Below, one piece after another: positions 49,064 to 58,468 of a stretch of 64,000 nt of DNA. Under the pieces are notes generated by a model, which saw nothing but the letters and a program-made list of their open reading frames with translations, did no database searches and was not told the origin of the DNA. Source of the stretch: Collinsella sp. An7 (GTDB lineage: Bacteria > Actinomycetota > Coriobacteriia > Coriobacteriales > Coriobacteriaceae); the NCBI RefSeq assembly GCF_002159335.1, contig NZ_NFHP01000006.1, forward strand, positions 124,001 to 188,000, read 5' to 3'. Made by a program: the position numbers and the translations under genes. Every line of letters begins with the position of its first letter. Position 1 is the first letter of the stretch.

Positions 49064-49993
49064 TTAGATGTCGAGTTTGCGCTGGTTGCGCTTGCGGCGA
49101 GCTCGCTTGAGGCGGTCGAGCGCGGCCGTGCGGCGCTCCTGTTCGCGACGGCGGTCGATATCGGCAAGGGTGCGCCGGCGGCGCTCGGCCAGCTCGGCGG
49201 TGGAACGGTCCGGTCGGTTGAGCCGCGGTTTGGTGGCGGGTGCCTCGCGGGAGGCGTCATCGGCCAGCTCGGCGGCGCGGCGAGCGCGGTGGCGGCGGGG
49301 GACCACCCGCGTGAGGTCGACCTCGGTGGGGCTCATGATGTTAAAGCGCAGCGAGAGCCAGCGCAGGCCCATCGTCACCACCACGCACGCGATCACGGCG
49401 ATAACGTGCGAGATACCGGCGCTCGCGAGGGCAACGTAGGCGCTCGCACCCGCGATGGCGGCAACGGCGTAAAAGTTGCTGCGTCTAAAGATGTGCGGGA
49501 CCTGCCCCAAAAAGACGTCGCGCAGCATGCCGCCACCAACGCCGGTAAAGAATCCCATGGTGACGCAGATGATGGGGCTGAATCCGTAGACGAGCGCCTT
49601 GTCTGCGCCGGTGGCGGCGTAGAGGCCCACGGCGAAGATGTCAAACACAGCAATGAGCCGGTCTTGCTTGGCGATGACCGTGGGGATGGCAAACACCACC
49701 GCCGCGGTGATGATTGCGGCGGGCAGCGCGGCGGGTTGGTTGAGGATGTAGACGTTGCCGACCTGGAGCGTAGCGTCGCGCAGCAGGCCGCCGCCGAGGC
49801 TGCAGAGCGCGGCGAGGCAGACGGCGCCCACGAGGTCGAGGTTCTTCTCGCGGGCGGTGAGCGCGCCCGAGACCGACGAGACCACGATGGCGATGAGCTC
49901 GAGCCAAACGGGCACCGCGACCTGCGCGGCAACGGCGTGCGCGGTAACGGGCACGGAGGCGACGGCGGGTATGGCGGCGAGCTCGGCGGGCAC
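49064..49993 (-). CDS. TRIC-type cation channel family protein (YicG-like)
   Basis: 309 residues from GTG 49991-49993, chosen for AGGAG upstream. Seven membrane helices carry two copies of the TRIC/UPF0126 motif: SLGGGLLRDATLQ in the first half and GVGGGMLRDVFLG in the second, a clear inverted-topology duplication. The last 70 residues are a very basic cytosolic tail (RRRRTLADIDRRREQERRTA). Bacterial members form monovalent-cation (or glycine) channels. It converges on typA. Confidence 0.88.
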   Translation of the reverse strand: MPAELAAIPAVASVPVTAHAVAAQVAVPVWLELIAIVVSSVSGALTAREKNLDLVGAVCLAALCSLGGGLLRDATLQVGNVYILNQPAALPAAIITAAVVFAIPTVIAKQDRLIAVFDIFAVGLYAATGADKALVYGFSPIICVTMGFFTGVGGGMLRDVFLGQVPHIFRRSNFYAVAAIAGASAYVALASAGISHVIAVIACVVVTMGLRWLSLRFNIMSPTEVDLTRVVPRRHRARRAAELADDASREAPATKPRLNRPDRSTAELAERRRRTLADIDRRREQERRTAALDRLKRARRKRNQRKLDI

Positions 49994-50082
49994 GGCGACG
50001 CTCCTATCGGTTGGGGTTGCACGCGGCCCGTTGCGGGCCGTTGCTATCTTAGCGTGTTTGCCCGCGCCGCGCCCCGCCGCCG

Positions 50083-50113
50083 TGTGACATTGGGGACAGG
50101 TTTGTTCGTCACG
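50083..50113. repeat. TTGGGGAC-core hairpin repeat
   Basis: GTGAC (50084-50088) and GTCAC (50108-50112) flank ATTGGGGACAGGTTTGTTC. Confidence 0.45.
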
Positions 50114-50169
50114 GCCGGGCGGTCCCCTCGCATGGTTGCCGTGGGTGTGGCGATGCACGGGATTCCGCG

Positions 50170-50290
50170 TGAAGCTGCGCCGCCCGCGACCGCTGCGGGC
50201 GCTTCGCGCCCTTGCGTGCTGCGCTGGAAAACGCATACGCGTTTCCGCAGCTTCGCACCTTTGCAGGGTTCGAATCCCTCCTGCACGGGG
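50170..50290. repeat. T-arm-bearing repeat next to the tRNA-Ser genes
   Basis: Sequence related to the opposite strand of 44626-44757: CGCGACCGCTGCGGGCGCT and CCCTTGC are shared, and it ends with GCAGGGTTCGAATCCCTC, a tRNA T-arm-like hairpin, 48 bp before the tRNA-Ser(CGA) gene end. No complete tRNA can be folded from it. Confidence 0.5.
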
Positions 50291-50337
50291 CAGGAAAAAG
50301 CGTTCACCTGGGTATTTCAGATTGTAGAAAAGAAAAA

Positions 50338-50428
50338 TGGCGGAGGAGGAGGGATTCGAACCCTCGTGACCTTATACAGGCCAAACGGTTTTCGAGACCG
50401 CCGCATTCAACCACTCTGCCACCCCTCC
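50338..50428 (-). tRNA. tRNA-Ser (anticodon CGA)
   Basis: 91 nt including CCA, class II with a long variable arm. Acceptor GGAGGGG pairs with CTCCTCC, the anticodon loop is CTCGAAA, and the T-arm is GAGGGTTCGAATCCCTC. Confidence 0.96.
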
Positions 50429-50471
50429 GCATGGGGTGAACGGGCGCCGAAGCGCCCGCGAGAAAAGCAAC

Positions 50472-50562
50472 TGGCGGAGAGTCAGGGATTTGAACCCTGG
50501 AGACGGTTTTGCCGCCTACACGATTTCCAATCGTGCTCCTTCGGCCACTCGGACAACTCTCC
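50472..50562 (-). tRNA. tRNA-Ser (anticodon GGA)
   Basis: 91 nt including CCA, class II with a long variable arm. Acceptor GGAGAGT pairs with ACTCTCC, the anticodon loop is TTGGAAA, and the T-arm is CAGGGTTCAAATCCCTG. Confidence 0.96.
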
Positions 50563-50691
50563 GTTCAAGCACAGGCAATTGTACCGTATATCGCCGGCGT
50601 TGCAAACGCGATTTTCTATGGAGACGCGCGCACCGGGGCGGAGGGCGTCGGGCCCGAGGTGCGATTTGGCGGCTCCGCTTTGATTGCAGGC

Positions 50692-51621
50692 CTATGCGGT
50701 CGATGCACCCTGTGCTGGCGTCACCTCATCACCAGCAGGAATTTGATTGCGCCAGAAGAGCCAGCAACCTGCGAGAATCACCAAGAAGGTCACGGTAAAG
50801 CCGCCAGTGACGTCGCTCAAGAAATGCGCTCCCATGATGATGCGCGAGCATGCGACCGTGGCGGGCACGAGGGCGCTCAGCCAAAAGATGCGGCTGCGCC
50901 AACGTGCGAGGCTGGGCCGCACGGCGGGTAGGGCGACGATCGCCATGGCGCAGGCGGCGCTCGCGGTGTGCCCGCTGGGGAAGGAGCGAAACTCCTCCGC
51001 GGGGATGCCCGTTGCCACAAGGGCTTCGCGCTGACCCGAGGCGATGCTCCACCAGGGCTGGAAGGTTGCCTCGGGTGTGGCGGCGAGCATGCGCATGCGC
51101 GGCCGGCCCCAGAGCTCCTTGAGCCCGGCGACCAGCAGGTTCTCGGCGACAACGATAAAGATCAGGTAGCAGGCGAGTCGCCGGAGCGCGCGTGCCGGCA
51201 CTTCGCGGACGAGTCGAGCCATGGCGGCACTCACAGCCCCCGCGAGCAGAAGGGCGATGAGGCCGCGGGCGGCAAGGCCAAGATCGACATAGCGGACGGG
51301 CGCGATGATGAGGTAGGCCAGCGACGCGACGTGCGCGACGATGCCCAACGCCGCAAAAAGGCGGGAGGTTGCCGTGCGCCCGTGCTCTCGCCCGCTCCCT
51401 TGCCCGCAGGAGAGGAGGCAGAGCGTTCCTGCGGCGGAGAGCGTGAGCGCGCCGGGAGATTGGCCATAGGCGGCGAGTACCCGGCCAAAGGGGCTGGCCG
51501 GGTGGTAGAGCGCCTGCGAAAGCGGCAGGTCGCACCAGGCACCCGCGGCAAGGCAGAGCGCAAGCGCGACCAACAGAAGGATGGCGTCTCGCGGGGCGAT
51601 GAGGCGTGCTTTGGAGGGCAT
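50692..51621 (-). CDS. PAP2-family membrane phosphatase
   Basis: 309 residues from ATG 51619-51621 (AAGGA upstream). The three phosphatase motifs are KELWGRPRM, FPSGHTAS and SRIIMGAHFLSD, with the active-site Arg, His and His/Asp. Six or more membrane helices. Family members remove phosphate from undecaprenyl pyrophosphate, phosphatidic acid or similar lipids at the outer face of the membrane; the substrate here is not known. The gap to the tRNA-Ser genes has no gene. Confidence 0.9.
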   Translation of the reverse strand: MPSKARLIAPRDAILLLVALALCLAAGAWCDLPLSQALYHPASPFGRVLAAYGQSPGALTLSAAGTLCLLSCGQGSGREHGRTATSRLFAALGIVAHVASLAYLIIAPVRYVDLGLAARGLIALLLAGAVSAAMARLVREVPARALRRLACYLIFIVVAENLLVAGLKELWGRPRMRMLAATPEATFQPWWSIASGQREALVATGIPAEEFRSFPSGHTASAACAMAIVALPAVRPSLARWRSRIFWLSALVPATVACSRIIMGAHFLSDVTGGFTVTFLVILAGCWLFWRNQIPAGDEVTPAQGASTA

Positions 51622-52144
51622 GATGGTCCTTCCGGCCGGGCGCGTGCGGAGCGGGGCGTCGGGTGCCACGGCGGCTGGGTGCCGGGTTGCCCCGCAGCCC
51701 CATGCTACCCCTCCGCTGCGTGATTCGCCCTAATAGAACGAATCGGTCGATTCGGGCTCCAAAAATGTCGCAAAGATTCTGCTAAAGGGAATTGCCGCAA
51801 CAAAGGGAGGGCCCGGGCGCGACGGCTGGAGGCTTGGGCGCGGTGCGAGTCGGGCGTGGCGCCGGAGGTACGGCGCGCTCAACGGTGCTAGAAGCCAGCT
51901 GCAGCGCGAGCCAGGCGTGCCGGGAGGGCCGAGGCTTCCGCCTGCCCCGCGCCTCCGGCCGCACGCCGCCCGCGGCGCCCGCACTACGCCCGCAGTTACT
52001 TAATGAACACTTATCCTCCGCAAAAGCGGCGCTTAAGACTGCCGCTCGTCCGCGCCCTGCACCGCAACCGCCGGTTACACTGGAGAAAACCAACGCCTCG
52101 GCCGCAGCCGGGCGCATGCACGACCGCAAGAGAAAGGATGCCCC
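51622..52144. other. 523-bp gene-free divergent region with a short palindrome
   Basis: CGAATCG (51739-51745) and CGATTCG (51748-51754) form a perfect inverted repeat with a 2-bp spacer about 120 bp before the PAP2 start, a possible operator. The remainder is GC-rich with no convincing gene. Confidence 0.4.
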
Positions 52145-53323
52145 ATGCTTTCGCGAGAACTTGGCTTTGGCGCATCATGGAAGATGCTCGCGCAGGAGCA
52201 CGGCTGGTACAAGCCGCTGTGCATCTTGGCGCTAATCGGTTGGATCCCTATCTTGGGGCAGATCGCCGTGCTCGGCTACGCGCTCGAGTGGGCGCGCTTT
52301 ACCGCATGGGGCATCGATACCGCCCCCAGACGGCACAACATCGATATCGGTAAGATCCTCGCCACGGGCGGCCGCGCCTTCTTGGTGCTGGTGCTCATGG
52401 GGCTCATCGTCCGCGCGGTGCTCGCCATCTTTGGCTTTGGCGGCTGGGCGTTCTTTGGGAGCTTCCTCGTAATGGGGATGGGAATCTCGGTTAGCTCGCT
52501 GCTCGAGGGCGTTACGGCCCTCTCGGTCTGGGGCATTCTGGGCACAGCCGTGTCGCTTGTACTGGGGACCTTCCTCACCGCGGCGATGATGCGCACTACG
52601 CTCTACGACAGCTTTGGCGCCGGCTGGCGAGTCGACCGGCTGTTCCAGATGATCGGGCGCGACCCGCTCGGTTTTCTTAAGGCATGGTTCGTGTCGTTTA
52701 TCGGCGGCGCGGTGTGCGTGGCGTATACCGTGCTGATGGCTATGGTGGGGAGCGTCATTGCGCTCGGCGGCATCGCGGCCGTGGTGTCCACGGGCTACGC
52801 CTACCACTACGGCCACGCGGAGTACGCTCTGCAGCAGCTCCTGGCATGGGGCGCCGGCCCGTTTATGCTACTCGTGCTTCTGGTGATCGCCGCGATCTTT
52901 GTGTACGGCGTGATCTCGGTGGCGATGCAGCTCGTGGCCGTAAACGCAATGGGCCAATGGTTCTGCCGCTTTGAGGTGAGCCGCTGGGGCGTCTCGGCCG
53001 CCCCGCTGCCCGATGGCGTGCCCGTTCGTCCGGATGGTGGCAACACGTGGAGCCCTAACGGCGGCGCACCGACGCGTCCGGCTAGCGGCGCCGGCTCTGG
53101 TGCGGGTGCGACCGATGCTGGTTCTTACTGGGATAACGACGATTCCGTGCCGCCTGTGGCCCCTGTCGCGGCGGCGGCAGCTGACGAGCCGATCGTGGCG
53201 GAGGATGTCACCGCCATCGAGGTTGAAGAGAGCCCCATCATGGCGGCGGACGAGGAAGCCGACCAGGCTGACGACAATCAGGAGGACGGCCCGATTCCAC
53301 TCGGACCCATTTCGACCGAGTAG
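52145..53323 (+). CDS. DUF4013-like polytopic membrane protein
   Basis: 392 residues, ATG 52145 after AAAGGA. The N-terminus (GFGASWKMLAQEHGWYKPLC) and the block WIPILGQIAVLGYALEWAR are typical of DUF4013 proteins. Five to six membrane helices to about residue 275 include a Gly/Ala-rich pair and IAAIFVYGVISVAMQLVAV. The last 110 residues are Pro/Gly/Ala then acidic low-complexity sequence, likely cytosolic. Function unknown for the family. A hairpin at 53400-53428 follows. Confidence 0.75.
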   Translation: MLSRELGFGASWKMLAQEHGWYKPLCILALIGWIPILGQIAVLGYALEWARFTAWGIDTAPRRHNIDIGKILATGGRAFLVLVLMGLIVRAVLAIFGFGGWAFFGSFLVMGMGISVSSLLEGVTALSVWGILGTAVSLVLGTFLTAAMMRTTLYDSFGAGWRVDRLFQMIGRDPLGFLKAWFVSFIGGAVCVAYTVLMAMVGSVIALGGIAAVVSTGYAYHYGHAEYALQQLLAWGAGPFMLLVLLVIAAIFVYGVISVAMQLVAVNAMGQWFCRFEVSRWGVSAAPLPDGVPVRPDGGNTWSPNGGAPTRPASGAGSGAGATDAGSYWDNDDSVPPVAPVAAAAADEPIVAEDVTAIEVEESPIMAADEEADQADDNQEDGPIPLGPISTE

Positions 53324-53399
53324 GCTCCTGGTCCCGCTCGCGCCACTCAGCGCAAGAGGCGCCGGCGACAGCGCTCGGCAGCATAAAGTTTTGCAGACC

Positions 53400-53428
53400 G
53401 CAGCCCGCTCCCACCAAGAGCGGGCTGC
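53400..53428 (+). terminator. hairpin after the DUF4013-like gene
   Basis: Perfect 11-bp arms GCAGCCCGCTC and GAGCGGGCTGC around CCACCAA; no clear T-run. It lies in the 319-bp gap before purB. Confidence 0.65.
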
Positions 53429-53542
53429 ACGCGTTTGCAGCCGGCCTGCACTCTCGCCCGACCCGCCCCGCCACACAGCCCTCACCCCTGGAGAACCTGC
53501 GCCGACCGTGCCCCGGCGCCCGGCGCGCCCCCGTTCATGCCG

Positions 53543-53548
53543 TACAAT
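53543..53548 (+). promoter_or_regulatory. -10-like box upstream of purB
   Basis: TACAAT, the only such box in a GC-rich stretch, lies 95 bp before the purB start. No good -35. Confidence 0.4.
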
Positions 53549-53642
53549 AGGGCCGTCAGACGAGGGCCGCCCGCGCGGCCCGCACCAGGCAGGCCGCCCC
53601 GCCCCGCGCCGCGCGGCCCGCACGCCACGCAAAGGAGCCCGC

Positions 53643-54989
53643 ATGATCGATCGCTACACCCGTCCGGAGATGGGCCACATCTTCTCGCTGGAGAACAAGT
53701 ACGCCATCTGGCAGGAGATCGAGGTGCTCGCCTGCGAGGCTCAGGCCGAGCTCGGGCAGATCGGCATCACCAAGGAGGAGGCCGCGTGGATCCGCGACCA
53801 CGCCACCTTTAACAAGGAGGAGGTCGACGCCATCGAGGCGGTCACCAACCACGATGTCATCGCCTTCCTTACCAACATGGGCGAGTACATCGATCGCGAC
53901 GTGCCGGAGGGCGAGCCCAAGCCCAGCCGCTGGGTGCACTTTGGTATGACGAGCTCCGACCTCGGCGACACCGCCCTCTGCTACCAGCTCGTTCAGGCCA
54001 CCGACATCATCATCGAGGACGTCAAGAAGCTCGGCGAGATCTGCAAGCGTCGCGCCTTTGAGGAACGCAACACCCTCTGCGCCGGCCGCACGCACGGTAT
54101 CCACGCTGAGCCCATGACTTTTGGCATGAAGTTCGGCAGCTGGGCCTGGGAGCTCAAGCGCGACCTCGACCGCCTGCGCGATGCCCGCGCCAACGTGGCC
54201 TTTGGCGCCATCTCGGGCGCGGTGGGCACCTACAGCTCCATTGACCCGTTTGTGGAGGAGTACGTCTGCGAGCACCTGGGCTTGGTGCACGATCCGCTCT
54301 CCACGCAGGTCATCAGCCGCGACCACCACGCCTACCTTGCCGGCGTGCTGGCCACCACGGCGGCCACCTGCGAGCGCATCGCCACCGAGATCCGCAACCT
54401 CCAGAAGACCGACACCCTCGAGGCCGAGGAGCCGTTCAAGAAGGGCCAGAAGGGCTCCAGCGCCATGCCGCACAAGCGCAACCCCATCACCATGGAGAAG
54501 GTCTGCGGCCTCTCCCGCGTGGTCAAGGCCAACGCGCAGGTCGCCTTTGATAACGTGGCCCTCTGGCACGAGCGCGACATCTCGCACAGCTCGGCAGAGC
54601 GCGTGGCGCAGGCTGACAGCTTCATCGCGCTCGATCACATGTTCCAGTGCCTCATCCGCGTGGTGGACGGGCTCATCCTCTACCCCGAGCAGATGAAGGC
54701 CAACCTCAACAAGACCCGCGGCCTCATCTTCTCGTCCAAGGTGTTGCTTGCGCTGGTAGAGACGGGCATCACGCGCGAGGAGGCCTACGCCATCGTGCAG
54801 GAGAACGCCATGGCCACATGGCGCGAGGTGCAGCAGTGCCAGCCGGGCACCACGTTCCGCGAGAAGCTCGAGGCCGACCCGCGTTGCACCGTGCCGGCCG
54901 AGGAGCTCGACAAGATCTTCGATCCGTGGGATTTCCTCACGCGCATCGATCGCGTCTTCGACCGCCTCGAGGAGCTCGACTTTGACTAA
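53643..54989 (+). CDS. purB: adenylosuccinate lyase
   Basis: 448 residues from ATG 53643 (AAAGGAG upstream). Fumarase/aspartase superfamily: opening MIDRYTRPEMGHIFS, VHFGMTSSDLGDTAL, the catalytic His region GRTHGIHAEPMTFG, and the signature SSAMPHKRNPI with the catalytic Ser loop. It splits adenylosuccinate to AMP and SAICAR to AICAR, both in purine synthesis. It stands alone between two hairpins; no other pur gene is in the window. Confidence 0.97.
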   Translation: MIDRYTRPEMGHIFSLENKYAIWQEIEVLACEAQAELGQIGITKEEAAWIRDHATFNKEEVDAIEAVTNHDVIAFLTNMGEYIDRDVPEGEPKPSRWVHFGMTSSDLGDTALCYQLVQATDIIIEDVKKLGEICKRRAFEERNTLCAGRTHGIHAEPMTFGMKFGSWAWELKRDLDRLRDARANVAFGAISGAVGTYSSIDPFVEEYVCEHLGLVHDPLSTQVISRDHHAYLAGVLATTAATCERIATEIRNLQKTDTLEAEEPFKKGQKGSSAMPHKRNPITMEKVCGLSRVVKANAQVAFDNVALWHERDISHSSAERVAQADSFIALDHMFQCLIRVVDGLILYPEQMKANLNKTRGLIFSSKVLLALVETGITREEAYAIVQENAMATWREVQQCQPGTTFREKLEADPRCTVPAEELDKIFDPWDFLTRIDRVFDRLEELDFD

Positions 54990-55025
54990 GCGCAGCTCTA
55001 TCTGCGCCCGTTAGTGGCAATGTAG

Positions 55026-55063
55026 CGGCCCGGTGCCCTCTGCAAGGGGTGCCGGGCCGTTTG
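55026..55063 (+). terminator. terminator of purB
   Basis: 55026-55039 pairs with 55046-55059 (with two or three G-U pairs) and is followed by a short T-run. Confidence 0.65.
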
Positions 55064-55223
55064 CCGTCTGCCCGACAGCCGTCTCGCTCCCCGAGGCGCC
55101 CGCCCACCCTGTAACCCCAACCGCTCACCAGACTGACGGTATGGACCGCGTCTTGGGTGGGTTTACTAGTGGTATCGGTATTTGTCCGCTGGCGCCCGTG
55201 GGCGCCCGTCGCAAGGAGGAACT

Positions 55224-55526
55224 ATGGGCCGCAAAGCAGAGGAGCCGCTCGAGATCGACTTCGAAGGGTTCCAGACGTACCTGCGCTCCAAGACGCGCGT
55301 CTTTATGGATGTCGACGGCGACGAGTACTACGTCACCCACACCGACGGGTACTGGCGCGTGCAGGATTGCTCCAAGCTCAACGACAAGGGCCGCTTTACG
55401 GATTGCTCCGAGCTGGTCTCTACGATGCCCGAGGTTATTGAGCTTCCGTTCCGCGACGGTAAGAGCATCCACGACCTGTTTGACGAGGCGACGTTCTACG
55501 AGTCCGATCAAGAGGGCTGGGAGTAG
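55224..55526 (+). CDS. small unrecognised acidic protein, 100 aa
   Basis: ATG 55224 is preceded by AAGGAGG. Opening MGRKAEEPLEIDFEGFQTYL, beta-rich centre (VFMDVDGDEYYVTHTDGYWR, VQDCSKLNDKGRFTDC) and an acidic end (LFDEATFYESDQEGWE). No membrane segment. I recognise no family; it looks like a small conserved cytosolic protein. It sits between purB and the MarR-type gene with its own ribosome site. Confidence 0.75.
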   Translation: MGRKAEEPLEIDFEGFQTYLRSKTRVFMDVDGDEYYVTHTDGYWRVQDCSKLNDKGRFTDCSELVSTMPEVIELPFRDGKSIHDLFDEATFYESDQEGWE

Positions 55527-55747
55527 TAGCGCGGGTACGTCTGGTTGATTGATGCCCCCTTTGGCGGCCGCCGGCGCCCTGTGCGCTGGCGGCCGTTTTG
55601 CGCCGTGGCGCGCGCATGCGGAAGGCGTGGAATGATGCTCGGCGGTCGTTGACGGTTATCCGAAATCGGACTACCATGGCGACAGTTCGCAGATAGGCTT
55701 CCAGCCGGCTCGTATGGGTCGGCCGCTCGTGAGAGAGGGGAGTGCCC

Positions 55748-56323
55748 GTGGACAACGCTGCCGAGCTTGAGCGGACGGCCTCGGCCTGCCCCGCAACGTC
55801 GGGCGGTGCGGCGGCGCGCCAGCTCGACTACCTTTACAACGAGGTGGACAAGCTCTACCACGTCTACGCGCGCGGCTGCGGGGTCTCGGACTGCGCCTAC
55901 TGGATGCTCTACGACCTCGAGGTCGCGGGCGGGGAGCTGCCGCTCTCGGAGCTCACGGCGTCGTGGTCGTACAGCAAGCAGACCATCAACTCGGCGCTCA
56001 AGACGCTGCGCGACCGCGGTCTGGTGGAGCTCTCTTTTATGGAGGGCAGCCGCAAGAGCAAGCGCGCCACCCTTACCGAGGATGGTCGGGTGTTCTCGAG
56101 CCGACACATCGTCCCGGCGATCCGCGCCGAAGACCGGGCGTTCTCGTACCTGAGCGCGGCCGAGCAGGAGGAGCTCGTGCGGCTTGTGCGCCGTTACGTT
56201 GACGCGCTCGATGCGCAGCTCGCTGCGGTTGAGACGGGCGACGATGCGTTCGAGCGGCCCACCGCGGGGGATGTCGCTCCCGAGGACCCGGTTCTCGACC
56301 AAGGCGAGGCTGCCCCCATCTAG
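55748..56323 (+). CDS. MarR-family transcriptional regulator
   Basis: 191 residues from GTG 55748 (GAGGGGA upstream); GTG at 55742 is an alternative. The winged helix-turn-helix has LPLSELTASWSYSKQTINSA, then LKTLRDRGLVELSFMEGSRK and a wing (SKRATLTEDGRVFSSRH). The protein lies directly upstream of a two-gene heterodimeric ABC exporter in the same direction, so it most likely controls that operon in response to a transported compound. The C-terminus is an acidic tail of unknown role. Confidence 0.85.
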   Translation: MDNAAELERTASACPATSGGAAARQLDYLYNEVDKLYHVYARGCGVSDCAYWMLYDLEVAGGELPLSELTASWSYSKQTINSALKTLRDRGLVELSFMEGSRKSKRATLTEDGRVFSSRHIVPAIRAEDRAFSYLSAAEQEELVRLVRRYVDALDAQLAAVETGDDAFERPTAGDVAPEDPVLDQGEAAPI

Positions 56324-56522
56324 CTCGGTGTTTGCAGGCCGGCGCGCCGAGGCGTGCGGTGCCCGGGCTTGTTCGCGGCGGTGTTGCCGACAGCCCACGC
56401 GCTAGCGCCAAGGTCGCCGCGTTCGCCCCACCGCAACCCGGTGCCAATGCCGCCTTGCCCCTCGCCGCCCCATCCCATCCACCATCTATCCGCACCACAC
56501 CGCAACGCTAGGAGTTTGCTCC

Positions 56523-58466
56523 ATGAAGATGCTCTTGCGCTTCCTCAAACCCTACAAGCTGCAGACGTTCGGCGTGCTCGTGGCGCTCGGCGTCAACCTT
56601 GCCGGCGTGCTGCTCGTGCCCACGATCCTCGCCAACATGATCAACATCGGCGTCTCGAGCCGCGACTTTGACTACATCCTCTCGCAGGGCGGGTTTATGC
56701 TCGTGGCCGCCGTGGTCTCGGGCGCGGGCGCCTTTGCGTGCAACTACTTCTGCGCCGACCTCGCCACCAAGGTGGGGCGCGATATCCGCAACGCCGTCTA
56801 CGACGCATCGCTCGCGTTCTCAGGCAGCGACTTTGAGAAGTTCGGCACGGGCTCCATGATTACCCGCACCTTAAACGACGTGAACGTGATCCAGATGGCC
56901 ATCTCGATCACCATCCAGATGATGCTGCCGGTGCCCTTCTCCATGGCGATCGGCATCGCGCTCGCCTGCTCCATCGACATGCAGATCGGCATCATGCTCA
57001 CGGCCTTTACCGCCGTGGTGACCGTGATCGCCGTCATCGTAGTGCTGCGCGCCGCCAAGATTTTCCAGCGGCTCCAGCGTTTTATCGACCGCATGAACGT
57101 CCGCCTGCGCGAGAGCATCACGGGCGTGCGCGTGATCCGCGCCTTTGGCAAGGAGGCTTCCGAGCGCAAGAGCCTCGACGAGGCGTTTAGCGACTACGCC
57201 ACCAATGCCATCAAGGTCAACTGGATCTTTGCGACCTTCGATTGCTCGGCGTTCTTTATCATGAACATCGCCGAGGTGGCCATTATCTGGCTCGGCGGCA
57301 ACCGCGTGGGCGCGTGGGCGATGGAGATCGCCTCCATCTCGGCCTGCGTGGAGTACGCGATGATGATCCTCTTCTCGATCATGATGGCGCAGATCGGCGC
57401 GCTCATGCTGCCGCGCGCCCTCGTGTGCCTCGAGCGCTGCCGCGAGGTGATCGACCTCAAGCCGAGCATCGCCGACGGCGAGCTCACGGAGCTCCCCGAG
57501 GGGGCGGGCGTTTCCGGCGAGGTCGTGGCGCACTTTGGCAACGCGTCCTTCCGCTTTGCCGACGCCGACGAGGACACGCTCCACCACATCAACTTTGTCT
57601 GCCGCCGCGGCACCACCACGGCGATCATCGGACCCACCGGCTCGGGCAAGTCCACGATTGCCAAGCTCGCACTGCGTCTCCACGACGTAACGGACGGCTC
57701 GGTGCGTCTCTGCGGCACCGACGTGCGCGAGCTCACCCAGGAGGCCCTGCGCGAGCACATCTCGTACGTGCCGCAGAAGGCCTGGCTCTTTAGCGGGACC
57801 ATCGCCGACAACCTACGCTACGGCGCGCCCGACGCCACCGACGCCGAGCTCTGGCACGCCATCGACGTGGCGCAGTCGGGCTTTGTGCGCGAGCTCCCCG
57901 AGGGGCTGGCGCACCGGGTGGCTCAGGGCGGCACCAACTTCTCGGGCGGGCAGCGCCAGCGGCTTTCCATCGCCCGCGCGCTCGTCAAGAAGGCCGACCT
58001 CTACATCTTTGACGACTCGTTCAGCGCACTCGACTTTAAGACCGACGCGGCCCTGCGCCACGCGCTCGCCAAGGAGGTCAAAGACGCGGCGGTGCTCATC
58101 ATCGCGCAGCGTATCAACACCATCCTCTCGGCCGACCAGATCGTGGTGCTCAAAGACGGCTGCATCCAGGGCCTGGGCACGCACGAGGAGCTCATGCGCA
58201 CCTGCGAGGCGTATCGCGAGATCGCCCGCTCGCAGCTGCGCGCCGAGGAGCTCGAGGCGCTGATGGGGGACGCTGTGGCCGCGGCCGAGGTTGTGGCTGA
58301 CGATGCCGCGGCCGATGCCGACGAGACTGTAACCGCGGTCGACGCAGCGGCCGATGAGGCCAGCGCCCCGGCCGAGGCCGCCGACATTCCGTCCGCACCT
58401 GCCGATACCGCACCAGAGGGGGACGCCACCTCAACCCAAGACAGCTCGCAGAAGGGAGGCGAGTAG
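56523..58466 (+). CDS. ABC exporter half-transporter, degenerate-site subunit
   Basis: 647 residues, ATG 56523 after AGGAG. Six membrane helices (residues about 15-310) and one ATPase domain: Walker A GPTGSGKST (about 369), signature FSGGQRQRLS (about 473), Walker B LYIFDDSFSALD (about 492) and switch region IIAQRINTI (about 525). Walker B has Asp where the catalytic Glu belongs and the switch His is Gln, so this subunit forms the degenerate ATP site of a heterodimeric exporter (as in TM287/288). An Ala/Asp/Glu-rich tail of about 70 residues ends it. The partner gene starts 2 bp after the stop. Substrate unknown, probably a drug or peptide. Confidence 0.9.
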   Translation: MKMLLRFLKPYKLQTFGVLVALGVNLAGVLLVPTILANMINIGVSSRDFDYILSQGGFMLVAAVVSGAGAFACNYFCADLATKVGRDIRNAVYDASLAFSGSDFEKFGTGSMITRTLNDVNVIQMAISITIQMMLPVPFSMAIGIALACSIDMQIGIMLTAFTAVVTVIAVIVVLRAAKIFQRLQRFIDRMNVRLRESITGVRVIRAFGKEASERKSLDEAFSDYATNAIKVNWIFATFDCSAFFIMNIAEVAIIWLGGNRVGAWAMEIASISACVEYAMMILFSIMMAQIGALMLPRALVCLERCREVIDLKPSIADGELTELPEGAGVSGEVVAHFGNASFRFADADEDTLHHINFVCRRGTTTAIIGPTGSGKSTIAKLALRLHDVTDGSVRLCGTDVRELTQEALREHISYVPQKAWLFSGTIADNLRYGAPDATDAELWHAIDVAQSGFVRELPEGLAHRVAQGGTNFSGGQRQRLSIARALVKKADLYIFDDSFSALDFKTDAALRHALAKEVKDAAVLIIAQRINTILSADQIVVLKDGCIQGLGTHEELMRTCEAYREIARSQLRAEELEALMGDAVAAAEVVADDAAADADETVTAVDAAADEASAPAEAADIPSAPADTAPEGDATSTQDSSQKGGE

Positions 58467-58468
58467 CC

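Noticed and set aside
50170-50290. A complete extra tRNA gene
   Set aside because: Only the T-arm-like part is present; acceptor, D-arm and anticodon arms cannot be folded.
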